Positions 51,832-62,767 of a stretch of 64,000 nt of DNA are shown piece by piece. The notes beneath the pieces were generated by a model. It was given only the letters and a program-made list of their open reading frames with translations, had not been told where the DNA came from and did not search any database. The position numbers and the translations under genes were made by a program. This DNA comes from Petrolisthes cinctipes (lineage: Eukaryota; Arthropoda; Malacostraca; Decapoda; Porcellanidae), in the NCBI GenBank assembly GCA_033782935.1, contig JAWQEG010000516.1, positions 1,116,001 through 1,180,000 of the forward strand, in the 5' to 3' direction. How positions within the stretch are numbered: the first letter of the stretch is position 1; each line of letters starts with the position of its first letter.

Positions 51832-54800
51832 ATGTCTACTCAGTGCTAGACTGTTTTTAAAATATAGGCTTAAAACATGCTAAAAATCGACATTTTAGGT
51901 GTCCAAAGTCGATATGTGCATACATCTTTTGTACCAGTTTATATCCCAAATTCAGGCTCAAAACACCCGAAAATTCTATGTTTTTGGGTCCCAGAAGCGA
52001 TCTGTACATGTCTACTCAGTGCTAGACTGTTTTTAAAATATAGACTTAAAACATGCTAAAAATCGACTCTTTAGGTGTCCAAAGTCGATATGTGCATACA
52101 TCTTTTGTACCAGTTTATATCCCAAATTCAGGCTCAAAACACCCGAAAATTCGATATTTTTGGGTCCCAGAAGCGATCTGTACATGCCTACTCCTTGCTA
52201 GAATGTTTTCAAGATACAGACCCAAAACATGCTCAAAATCGATATTTTAAGTGCAAAAAGTCGATATGTGCATGCATCTTCTGTACCCGTTTATATCTCA
52301 AATTCAGGCTCAAAACTCCGAAAATTCGATATTTTTGGGTCCCTTAATTAAGCGATCTGCACATGCCTACTCAGTGCTAGAATGTTTTTAAAATACAGTC
52401 TTAAAAGATGCTATAAATCGATATTTTAGGTGTCCAAAGTCGATATGTGCATGCATCTTCTGTACCCGTTTATATCTCAAATTCAGGCTCAAAACACCCA
52501 AAAATCGATATTTTTGTGTCCCAGAAGCGATCTGTACATGCTTACTCCGTGTTAGAGTATTTTCAAAATACAGGTCCAAAACATGCTCAAAATCGATATT
52601 TTACGTGCCCAAAGTCGATATGTGCATGCATCTTCTGTACCCGTTTATATCTCAAATTCAGGCTCAAAACACCTGAAAATTCGATATTTTTGGGTCCCAT
52701 AAGCGATCTGTACATGCCTACTCCGTGTTAAAGTATTTTCAAAATACACGTCCAAAACATGCTGAAAATCTATATTTTAGGTGACCAAAGTCAATATGTG
52801 TATGCATCTTCTGTACCCGTCTATATCTCAAATTCAGGCTCAAAACTACGAAAATTCTATATTTTTGTGTCCCAGAAGCGATCTGTACATGCATACTTCT
52901 TGTTAGAGTGTTTTTTAAAGTACAGGCCCAAAACATGCTGAAAATTGATATTTTAGGTGCACAAAGTCAATATGTGTATGCATTCTCTGTACCCGGTTAT
53001 ATCTCAAATTCAGGCTCAAAACCCCCGAAAATTCGATTTATTTGGGTCCCAGAAGCGATCTGTACATGCCTACTCAGTGCTAGAATGTTTTTAAAATAGA
53101 GGCTCAGAACATGCTAAAAAATCGATATTTTGGGTGCCGAAGTCAATATGTGCATGCATGTTCTGTACCCGTTTATATCTCAAATTTAGGCTCAAAACAC
53201 CCGATAATTCGATATTTTTGGGTCCCAGAAGCGATCTGTATATGCCTACTCCGTGTTAGAGTACTTTTAAAATTCAAGCCCAAAACATGCTAAAAATCGA
53301 TATTTTAGGTGCAAAGAGTCGATATGTGCATGCATCTTCATTACCTGTTTACATATCAAATTCAGGCTCATAACACCCGAAAATTCAATATTTTTGGGTT
53401 CCAAAAGCGATCTGTACATGCCTACTCAGTGCTAGAATGTTTTTAAAATACATGACCAAAACATGCTGAAAATCGATATTTTAGCTGCCTATAGTCGATA
53501 ATTGCATGCATCTTCTGTACCCTTTTATATCTCAAATTCAGGGTCAAAACCCCCGAAAATTTGATATTTTGGGGTCCCAGAAGCAATCTGTACATTCCTA
53601 CTCCGTGTTAGAATACTTTCAAAATACAGGCCCAAAACAAGCTGAAAATCGATATTTTAGGTGCCCAAAGTCGATATGTGCATGCATGTTCTGTACCTTT
53701 TTATATCCCAAATTCAGGCTTAAAACACCCAAAAATTTGATATTTGTGGATCCCAGAAGAAATCTGTACATATCTACTCAGTGCTAGAATGTTTTCAAAA
53801 TATAGGCTTAAAACATGCTAAAATTCTATATTTTAGGTGTCCAAAGTCGATATGTGCATACATATTTTGTACCCGTTTATATCCCAAATTCATGCTCAAA
53901 ACACCCAAAAATTTTATTTTTTTGGGTCCCAGAAGCTATCTGTACATGCTTACTTAGTGATAGAATATTTTCAAAATATCGGCCCAAAACATACTAAAAA
54001 TCGATATTTTGGGTGCCCAAAGTCGATATGTGCATGCATCTTCTGTACCCGTTTATATCTCAAATTCAGGCTCAAAACAACCGAAAATTAGATATTTTTG
54101 TGTCCCAGAAGCGATATGTCTATGCCTACTCCTTCTTAGAATGTTGTCAAGATACAGACCCAAAACATGCTAAAAATAGATATATTAGGTGCAAAAAGTC
54201 AATATGTGCAAGCATCTTCAGTATCCATTTATATCTGAAAATAAGGCTCAAAATACCCGAATATTCGGTATTTTTGGGTCCCAGAATCGTTCTGTACATG
54301 CCTACTCCTTACTAGAATGTTTTTAAGGTACAGACCAAAAACAAGTTTAAAATCAATATTTTAGGTGCAAAAAGTCGATATGTGCATGCATGTTCTGTAC
54401 CCGTTTATATCTTAAATTCAGGCTCAAAACACCCGAAAATTCGAGATTTTTGGGTCCCAGAAGCGATCTGTACATGCCTACTCCGTGTTAGAGTATTTTC
54501 AAAATACAGGCCCAAAACATGCTGAAAATCGATATTTTAGCTCCACATAGTCGATATGTGCATGCATCTTCTGTACACGTTTATATCTCAAATTCAGGCT
54601 CAAAACACCCGAACATTCGATATTTTTGGGTCCTAGAAGCGATCTGTACATGCCTACTCCGTATTAGAGTACTTTCAAAATTCAGGCCCAAAACATGCTG
54701 AAAATCGATATCTTAGGTGCCCAAAGAGGATATGAGCATGCATCTTCTGTACCCGATTATATCTCAAATTCATTCTCAAAACACCAGAAAACTCGATATT

Positions 54801-57800
54801 TTTGTGTCACAGAAGATATCTGTACATGCCTACTTCGTTTTAGAGTATTTTTAAAATACAGACTCAAAACAAGCTCAAAATCGATATTTTAGGTGCAAAA
54901 AGTCGATATGTGCCTGCATCTTCAGTACCCGTTTATATCTCAAATTCAGGCTCAAAACAACCAAAAATTCAATATTTTTGGGTCCCAGAAGTGATCTGTA
55001 CATGTCTACTCAGTGCTAGACTGTTTTCAAAATATAGGCTTAAAACATGCTAAATATCGATATTTTAGGTGTCCAAAGTCGATATGTGCATACATCTTTT
55101 GTACCCGTTTATATCCCAAATTCAGGCTCAAAACACCCGTAAAATTTATATTTTTGTGTCCCAGAAGCGATATGTACATGCCTACTCAGTACTAGAACAT
55201 TTTTAAAATATAGGCCCAATGCATGCTAAAAATCGATATTTTAGGTGCAAAAAGTCGATATTTGCCTGCATCTTCAGTACCCGTTTATATCTCGAATTCA
55301 GGATCAAAACACCCATAAATTTGATATTTTTGTGTCACAGAAGATATCTGTACATGCCTACTTCGTGTTAGAGTATTTTCAAAATACATGCCCAAAACAT
55401 GCTGAAAATCGATATTTTGGTTGCGCAAAGTCGATATGTGCATGCATCTTCTGTACCCGTTTATATCTCAAATTCAGACTCAAGACACCCGAAAATTCGA
55501 TATTTTTGGGTCCCAGAAGCGACTTGTACATGCTTACTCTTTGCTAGAATGTTTTCAAGATACAGACCCAAAATATGCTCAAAATCGATATTTTAGGTGA
55601 AAAAAGTCGATATATGCATGCATCTTCAGTACCCGTTTATATCTCAAATGCAGGCTCAAAACACCCAAAAATTCAATATTTTTTGGTCCCCGAAGCGATC
55701 TGTACATGTCTACTTAGTGCTAGAATTTTTTCAAAATATAGGCTTAAAACATGCTAAAAATCGATATTTTACGTGTCCAAAGTCGATATGTGCATACATC
55801 TTTTGTACCCGTTTATCTTCCAAATTTCGGCTCAAAACACCCGAAAATTCGATATTTTTGTGTCCCAGAAGCGATATGTCTATGCCTACTCCTTCTTAGA
55901 ATGTTTTCAAGATACAGACCAAAAACATGCTAAAAATAGATATATTAGGTGCAAAAAGTCAATATGTGCATGCATCTTCAGTATCCATTTATATCTCAAA
56001 ATAAGGCTCAAAACACCCGAAAATTCGGTATTTCTGGGTCCCAGAAGCGATCTGTACATGTCTACTCAGTGCTAGACTGTTTCTAAAATATAGGCTTAAA
56101 ACATGCTAAAAATCGACTCTTTAGGTGTCCAAAGTCGATATGTGCATACATCTTTTGTACCAGTTTATATCCCAAATTCAGGCTCAAAACACCCGAAAAT
56201 TCGATATTTTTGGGTCCCAGAAGCGATCTGTACATGCCTACTCAGTGCTAGAATATTTTCAAAATATAGGCCCAATACATGCTAAAAATCGATATTTTAG
56301 GTGCCCAATGTCGATATGTGCATGCATGTTCTGTACCCATTTATATCTAAAATTTAGGCTCAAAACACCCGAAAATTCGATATTTTTGGCTCCCAGAAGC
56401 CATCTGTACTTGTCTACACCGTGTTAGAGTACTTTCAAAATACAGGCCATAAAACATACTGAAAATCGATATCTTAGGTGCCCAAAGCGGATATGAGCAT
56501 GCATCTTCTGTACCCGATTATATCTCAAATTCAGGCTCAAAATACCCGAAAATTCGATATTTTTGGGTCCCAGAAGCAATCTGTACATGCCTATTCCGTG
56601 TTAGAATATTTTCAAAATACAGGCCCAAAACATGCTGAAAATCGATATTTGAGGTGCACAAAGTCCATATGTGTATGCATCTTCTGTACCCGTTTATATC
56701 CCAAATTCAGGCTCAAGACACCCGAAAATTCGATATTTTTGGGTCCTAGAAGCGACTTGTACATGCCTACTCTTTACTAGAATGTTTTCAAGATACAGAC
56801 CAAAAATATGGTCAAAATCGATATTTTTGGTGCAAAAAGTCGATATGTGCATGCATCTTCAGTAGCCTTTTATATCTCAAATGCAGGCTCAAAACACCCG
56901 AAAATTCAATATTTTTGGGTCAGAAAAGCGATCTGTACATGCCTACTCAGTAACAGAATATTTTTAAAATATAGGCCCAAAACAAGCTAAAAATCGAGAT
57001 TTTTGGTGAACAAAGTCGATATGTACATTCATCTTCTGTACTCATTTATATCTCAATTTCAGTCTCAAAACACCCGAAAATTCGATATTTTTGTGTCCCA
57101 GAAGCAATCTGTACATGCCTACTTCTTGTTATAGTATTTTCACAATACAGACCCAAAACATGCTCAAAATCGATATTTTGGGTGCCGAAAATTAATATCT
57201 GCATGCATCTTCAGTACCCGTTTATATCTCAAATTCAGGCTGAAAACGACGGAAAATTCGATATTTTTGGTTCCCAAAAGCGATCTGTACATGCCTACTC
57301 AGTCCTAGAATGTTTTCAAAATATAGGCTCAAAACAAGCTGAAAATCGATATTTTAGGTGTCCCAAGTCAAAAAGTGCATGCATGTTCTGTACCCGTTTA
57401 TATCTTAAATTCAAGCTGAAAACACTTGAAAATTCGTTATTTTTGGGTCCCAGAAGCGATCTGTACATGTCTACTCCGTGTTAGAGTATTTTCAAAATAC
57501 ATGCCTAAAACATGCTGATAATCGATATTTTAGCTGCCCATAGTCGATAAGTGCATGCATCTTCTGTACCCGTTTATATCTCAAATTCAGGCTCAATATA
57601 CCCGAAAATTTGATATTTTTGGGTCCCAGAAGAGATCTGTACATGCCCACTCCGTGTTAGAGAACTTTTAAAAATACAGGCCTAAAACATGCTGATAATC
57701 GATATTTGAGGTGCCCAAAGTCAATATGTGTATGGATCTTCTGTACCCGTTTATATCCCAAATTCATGCTCAAAACACCCAAAAATTCGATATTTTTGTG

Positions 57801-59444
57801 TCCCAGAAGCGATCTGTACATGCCTACTCCGTGTTAGAGTATTTTCAAATTATAGACCGAAAACATGCTTAAAATCGATATTTTGAGTGCCCAAAGTCGA
57901 TATGTACATGTATTTTCTGTACCCGATTATATCTCAAATTCTGGCTCAAAATACCCGAAAATTCGATATTTTTGTGTCCCAGAAGCGATCTGTACATGCC
58001 TACTCCGTGTTAGAATACTTTCAAAATATAGGCCCAAAACATGCTCAAAATCGATATTTTGGGTGCCCAAAGTCGATATGTGTATGCATCTTCTGTACCC
58101 GTTTATATCTCAAATTCAGGCTCAAAACACCCGAAAATTCGGTATTTTTGGGTCCCAGAAGCGATCTGTACAATCCTACTCAGTGCTAGAACTTTTTTCA
58201 AAATATAGGCTTAAAACATGCTAAAAATCGATATTTTAGGTGCAAAAAGTCGATATGTGCCTGCATCTTCAGAACCCGTTTATATCTCAAATTCAGGCTC
58301 AAAACACCCTAAAATTCAATATTTTTGGGTCCCAGAAGCGATCTGTACATGCCTACTCAGTGCTAGAATAATTTCAAAATATTAGCCCAAAACATGCTAA
58401 AAATCGATATTTTGGGTGCCCAAAGTCGATATGTGCATGCATCCTCTGTACCCGTTTATATTTCAAATTCAGGCTCAAAACACCCGAAAATTCGATATTT
58501 TTAGGAACGAGAAGCGATATGTACATGCCTACTCCGTGTTAGAGTATTTTCAAAATACGGGTCCAAAACATGCTCAAAATCGATATTTTGGGTGCCCAAA
58601 GTCGATATGTGCATGCATCTTCTGTACTCATTTATATATCAAATTCAGGCTCAAAACACCCGAAAATTCGATATTTTTTGGTCCCAGAAGCAATCTGTAT
58701 ATGCCTACTCCATGCTAGAATGTTTTCAAGATACTGACCCAAAACATGCCCAAAATCGATATTTTAGGTGCAAAAAGTCGATATGTGCATGCATCTTCAG
58801 TACCCGTTTATATCTTAAATTCAGGCTCAAAACACCCAAAAATTCGATATTTTTGTGTCCCAGAAGTGATCTGTATATGCCTACGCAGTGCTAATATGTT
58901 TTCAAAATATAGACTCAGTACATGCTAAAAATCGATATTTTTGGTGTCCAAAGTCGATATGTGCATGCATCTTCTGTACCCGTTTATATTTCAAATTCAG
59001 GCTCAAAACGCCCGAAAATTCGATATTTTTAGGAACGAAAAGCGATATGTACATGCCTACTACGTGTTAGAGTATTTTCAAAATACAGGTCCAAAACAAG
59101 CTAAAAATCGACATTTTAGGTGCCCAAAGTCGATATGTGCATGCATATTCAGTACCGGTTTACATCTCAAATTCAAGCTCAAAACACCCGAATATTCAGT
59201 AGTTTTAGGTTCCAGAAGCGATCTGTACATGTTTACTCAGTGCTAGAATGTTTTTAAAATATAGGTTTAAAACATGATAAAAATTTATATTTTAGGTGTC
59301 CCAAGTCGTTATGTGCATGGATGTTCTGTACCAGTTTATATCTCAAATTTAGGCTCAAAACACCCGAAAATTCGATATTTTTGGGTCCCAGATGCAATCT
59401 GTATATGCCTACTCCGTGTTTAAGTATTTTCAAAATACATGCCC
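51832..59444. repeat. Diverged monomeric satellite without clear tandem HOR
   Basis: About 43 monomers with frequent private changes and no adjacent multi-monomer copy found. Dispersed relatives exist. Bases 56,025-56,460 match about 48,808-49,240 at about 7,220 bp, 53,837-54,300 match 45,562-46,000, and 54,519-54,700 match 49,412 and 51,173. A 4-bp duplication gives TTAATTAA at 52,344-52,351. Variant density is visibly higher than in 1-35 kb. This is what array flanks or older layers look like. I see no unrelated sequence. Confidence 0.6.
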
Positions 59445-59498
59445 AAAACATGCTGTAGATGAATACTCCGTGTTAGAGTACTTTCAAAATACAGGCCC
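59445..59498. repeat. Severely truncated monomer (54 bp)
   Basis: The AAAACATGCT landmarks at 59,445 and 59,499 are only 54 bp apart. The copy goes from AAAACATGCTGTAGATG directly into AATACTCCGTGTTAG, so about 122 bp is missing: most of half A and the first part of half B. Both neighbours are full length. Confidence 0.85.
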
Positions 59499-59849
59499 AA
59501 AACATGCTAAAAATTGATATTTTAGGTGCACAAAGTCAATATGTGTATGCATTCTCTGTACCCGTTTATATCTCAAATTCAGGCTCAAAACACCCCAAAA
59601 TTCAATATTTTTGGGTCCCCGAAGCGATCTGTACATGCCTACTCAGTGCTAGAATGTTTTAAAATATAGGATTAAAACATGCTAAAAATCAATATTTTAG
59701 GTGTCCAAAGTCAATATGTGCATACATCTTTTGTACCCGTTTATATCCCAAATTCATGCTCAAAACACCCGAAAATTCGAAATTTTTGGGTCCCAGAAGC
59801 GAACTGTACATGCCTACTCAGTGATAGAATATTTTCAAAATATAGGCCC

Positions 59850-59972
59850 AAAACATGCTAAAAATCGATATTTTAGGTGCCCAATGTCGATATGTGCATG
59901 CATCTTCTGCACCCGTTTATATCTTAAATTCAGGCTCTACTCAGTGCGAGAATGTTTTCAAAATATAGGCTC
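59850..59972. repeat. Truncated monomer (123 bp, 53-bp internal deletion)
   Basis: Landmarks at 59,850 and 59,973 are 123 bp apart. The text CAGGCTC runs straight into TACTCAGTG. The start of half B, from AAAACACCCG through GTACATGCC, is gone, a loss of 53 bp. The rest of the monomer is normal. Confidence 0.85.
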
Positions 59973-60626
59973 AAAACATGCTAAAAATCGATATTTTAGG
60001 TGTCCAAAGTCGATATGTGCATGCATCTTCTGTACCCGTTTATATCTCAAATTCAGGCTCAAGACGCCCAAAAATTCGATATTTTTGGGTCCCAGAAGCG
60101 ATCTGTACATGCCTACTCCGTGTTAGAGCATTTTCAAATACAGGCCCAAAACATGAAGAAAATCGGTATTTTGGGTGCCCAAAGTCAATATGTGTATACA
60201 TCTTCTGTACCCGTTTATATCCCAAATTCAGGCTCAAAACACCGGAAAATTCGATATTTTGGGGTCCTAGAAGCGATCTGTACATGCCTACTCAGATACA
60301 GGCCCAAAACATGCTAAAAATCGATATTTTAGGTGTCAAAAGTCGATATGTGCATGCATCTTCTGTACCCGTTTATATCTCAAATTCAGGCTCAAGACGC
60401 CCAAAAATTCGATATTTTTCGGTCCCAGAAGCGATCTGTACATGCCTACTCCGTGTTAGAGCATTTTCAAATACAGGCCCAAAACATGAAGAAAATCGGT
60501 ATTTTGTGTGCCCAAAGTCAATATGTGTATACATCTTCTGTACCCGTTTATATCCCAAATTCAGGCTCAAAACACCGGAAAATTCGATATTTTTGTGTCC
60601 CAGAACCGATCTGTACATGCCTACTC
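59973..60626. repeat. 333-bp out-of-register tandem duplication
   Basis: Copy A is 59,973-60,305 and copy B is 60,306 to about 60,626. The unit is a 175-bp monomer (one A lost in TTTTCAAATACAGG) plus a 158-bp monomer, giving 333 bp, which is 352 minus 19. The 18-bp loss (CTACTCAG runs into ATACAGGCCC) lies right at the join of the two copies and is absent from the end of copy B. Shared private marks are CAAGACGCCC, GAGCATTTTC, CATGAAGAAAATCGG and CACCGGAAAATTCG. The copies differ at only a few bases (GGGTCC versus CGGTCC, GGGGTCCTAG versus TGTGTCCCAG). Confidence 0.88.
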
Positions 60627-62591
60627 CGTGTTAGAGTATTTTTTAAAAAAAGGCTCAAAACATGAAGAAAATCGATATTTTACTTGCCCAATGTCAATAT
60701 GTGTATGTATCTTCTGTACCCGTTTATATCCCAAATTTAGGCTCGAAACATCCGAAAATTCGATATTTTTTGTCCCAGAAGCGATCTGTACATGCCTACT
60801 CAGTGCTAGAATATTTTCAACATATAGTCCCAAAACATGCTAAAAATCGATATTTCAGGTGCCCGAAGTCGATATGTGCATGCATCTTCTGTACCCGTTT
60901 ATATCTCAAATTCAGGCTCAAAACACCCGAAAATTCGATATTTTTGGGTCCCAAAAGCAATCTGTACATGCCTACTCATTGCTAGAATGTTTTCAAGATA
61001 CATACCTAAAACATGCTAAAAATCGATATTTTAGGTGCAAAAAGTCGATATGTGCATGCATCTTCTGTACCCGTTAATATCTTAAATTCAGGCTCAAAAC
61101 ACCCGAAAATTCAATATTTTTGGGTCCCTGAAGCTATCTGTACATGCCTACTCAGTGCTAGAATGTTTTCAAATTATAGGCTTAAAACATGCTAAAAATT
61201 GATATTTTAGGTGTCCAAAGTCGATATGTCATTGCATCTTCTGTACCTGTTTATATCTCAAATTCAGGCTCAAAACCCCCGAAAAATCGATATTTTTTGG
61301 GTCCCAAAAGCGATCTGTACATGCCTACACCGTGTTAGTGTATTTTCAAAATACAGGCCAAAAACATGCTAAAAATCGATATTTTAGGTGCCCAAAGTCG
61401 ATATGTGCATGCATCTTCTGTACCCGTTTATATCTCAAATTCAGGCTCAAAATACCCAAAAATTCGATATTTTTGTGTCCCAGAAGCGATCTGTACATTC
61501 TTACTCCGTGTTAGAGAACTTTAAAAATAAATGTCCAAAACATGCTCAAAATCGATATTTGGGGTGCCCAAAGTCGAAATATGCATGCATCTTCTGTACC
61601 CGTTTATATCTCAAATTCAGGTTCAAAACACTCAAATATTCGATATTTTTGTGTCCCAGAAGCGATCTGTACATGTCTACTTCGTGTTAGAGTATTTTCA
61701 AATTACAGGCCAAAAACATGCTGAAAATCGATATTTTGGGTGCCCAAAGTCGATATATGCATGCATCTTCTGTACCCGTTTATATCTCAAATTCAGGCTC
61801 ATAACACCCGAAAATTCGATATTTTTGGGTCCCAGAAGCGATCTGTACATGCATACTCAGTGCTAGAATGTTTTCAATTTATAGGCTTAAAACATGCTAA
61901 AAATTGATATTTTAGGTGTCCAAAGTCGATATGTCATTGCATCTTCTGTACCTGTTTATATCTCAAATTGTGGCTCAAAACCCCCGAAAAATCGATATTT
62001 TTGGGTCCCAAAAGCGATCTGTACATGCCTACTCCATGTTAGAGTGTTTTAAAAATGCATGCCCAAAACATGCTCAAAATCGATATTTGGGGTGCCCAAA
62101 GTCAATATGTGTATGCATCTTCGGTACCCGTCTATATCCCAAATTCAGGTTCAAAACATTCTAAAATTCGATATTTTTGTGTCCCAGAAGCGATCTGTAC
62201 ATGCCTACTTCTTGCTAGAATGTTTTCAAGATACAGACCCAAAACATGCACAAAATCGATATTTTAGGTGCAAAAAGTCGATTTGTGCATGCATCTTCTG
62301 TACCCGTTTATATCTCAAATTCAGGCTCAAAACACCCGAAAATTCGATATTTTTGGGTCCCAGAAGCGATCTGTACATGCCTACTCAGTGCTAGAATATT
62401 TTCAAATTATACGGTGAAAACATACTAAAAATCGATATTTTAGGTGCCGAAGTCGATATGTGAATGCATCTTCTGTACCCGTTTATATCTCAAATTCAGG
62501 CTAAAAACACCAAAAAAATCGATATTTTTTTGTCCCAGAAGTGATCTGTACATGTCTACACCGTGTTAGAGTATTTTCAAAATACAGGCCC

Positions 62592-62679
62592 AAAACATGC
62601 TCAAAATCGATATTTTAGGTGTCCAAAGTCGATATGTGCATGCATCTTCTGTACCCGTTTATATCTCAAATTCAGGCTC
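62592..62679 (+). repeat. Half A (88 bp) of the representative monomer
   Basis: Half A runs from AAAACATGCT to CAGGCTC and is exactly 88 bp. It carries two TCGATAT heptamers at half positions 16-22 and 38-44. Most family-defining variation here is at positions 31-33 (GTGCCC versus GTGCAA), at the CG of the second heptamer (GTCGATATG versus GTCAATATG), and at 58-72, where CTGTACCCG, CTGTATCCG, CTCTGTACCCGG and CATCTTTTGTACC forms occur. Half A aligns base for base with half B, as described under that entry. Confidence 0.75.
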
Positions 62680-62767
62680 AAAACACCCGAAAATTCGATA
62701 TTTTTTGGTCCCAAAAGCGACCTGTACATGCCTACTCCGTGTTAAAGTATTTTCAAAATACAGGCCC
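62680..62767 (+). repeat. Half B (88 bp) of the representative monomer, diverged duplicate of half A
   Basis: Half B runs from AAAACACCCG to ACAGGCCC and is also 88 bp. Placed under half A without gaps, my consensus halves match at 59 of 88 positions (about 67 percent). The best stretches are AAAACA at the start, TCGATATTTT at 16-25, CCCA at 31-34, the AT.TGT.CATGC block at 41-52 and CAGGC near the end. The second heptamer has decayed to GCGATCT. Equal length and matching order point to an ancient duplication of an 88-bp ancestor, not to chance. Half B holds many HOR-marking variants, including CCCAAAAAATCG, GATTTATTTGGG, GAATATTCG and AATTCAATG. Confidence 0.72.

Larger units (their letters stand above)
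62592..62767 (+). repeat. Representative near-consensus monomer, 176 bp
   Basis: This copy runs from one AAAACATGCT landmark to the base before the next and is exactly 176 bp. It is close to the consensus I built by eye (about 40 percent GC). Ordered landmarks by monomer position are: TCGATAT at 16-22, TCGATAT at 38-44, the 8-bp palindrome TGCATGCA near 47-54, a pyrimidine-rich CATCTTCTG segment, CAAATTCAGGC near 76-86, AAAACACCCG at 89, TCGATAT at 104-110, GCGATCT-type sequence at 126-132, the palindrome TGTACA near 132-137, and a TAGAGTATTTTC-type segment before the closing ACAGGCCC. ClaI (ATCGAT), NsiI (ATGCAT) and SphI (GCATGC) sites recur in most monomers, so a 176-bp ladder is expected with such enzymes. 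Confidence 0.9.

Noticed and set aside
52344..52351. TTAATTAA as a possible transposon target-site duplication
   Set aside because: It is a simple 4-bp doubling of TTAA already present in the CCCTTAAGCG monomer type. No inserted element lies between the two TTAA copies. An excision footprint cannot be excluded but is not supported by anything else.
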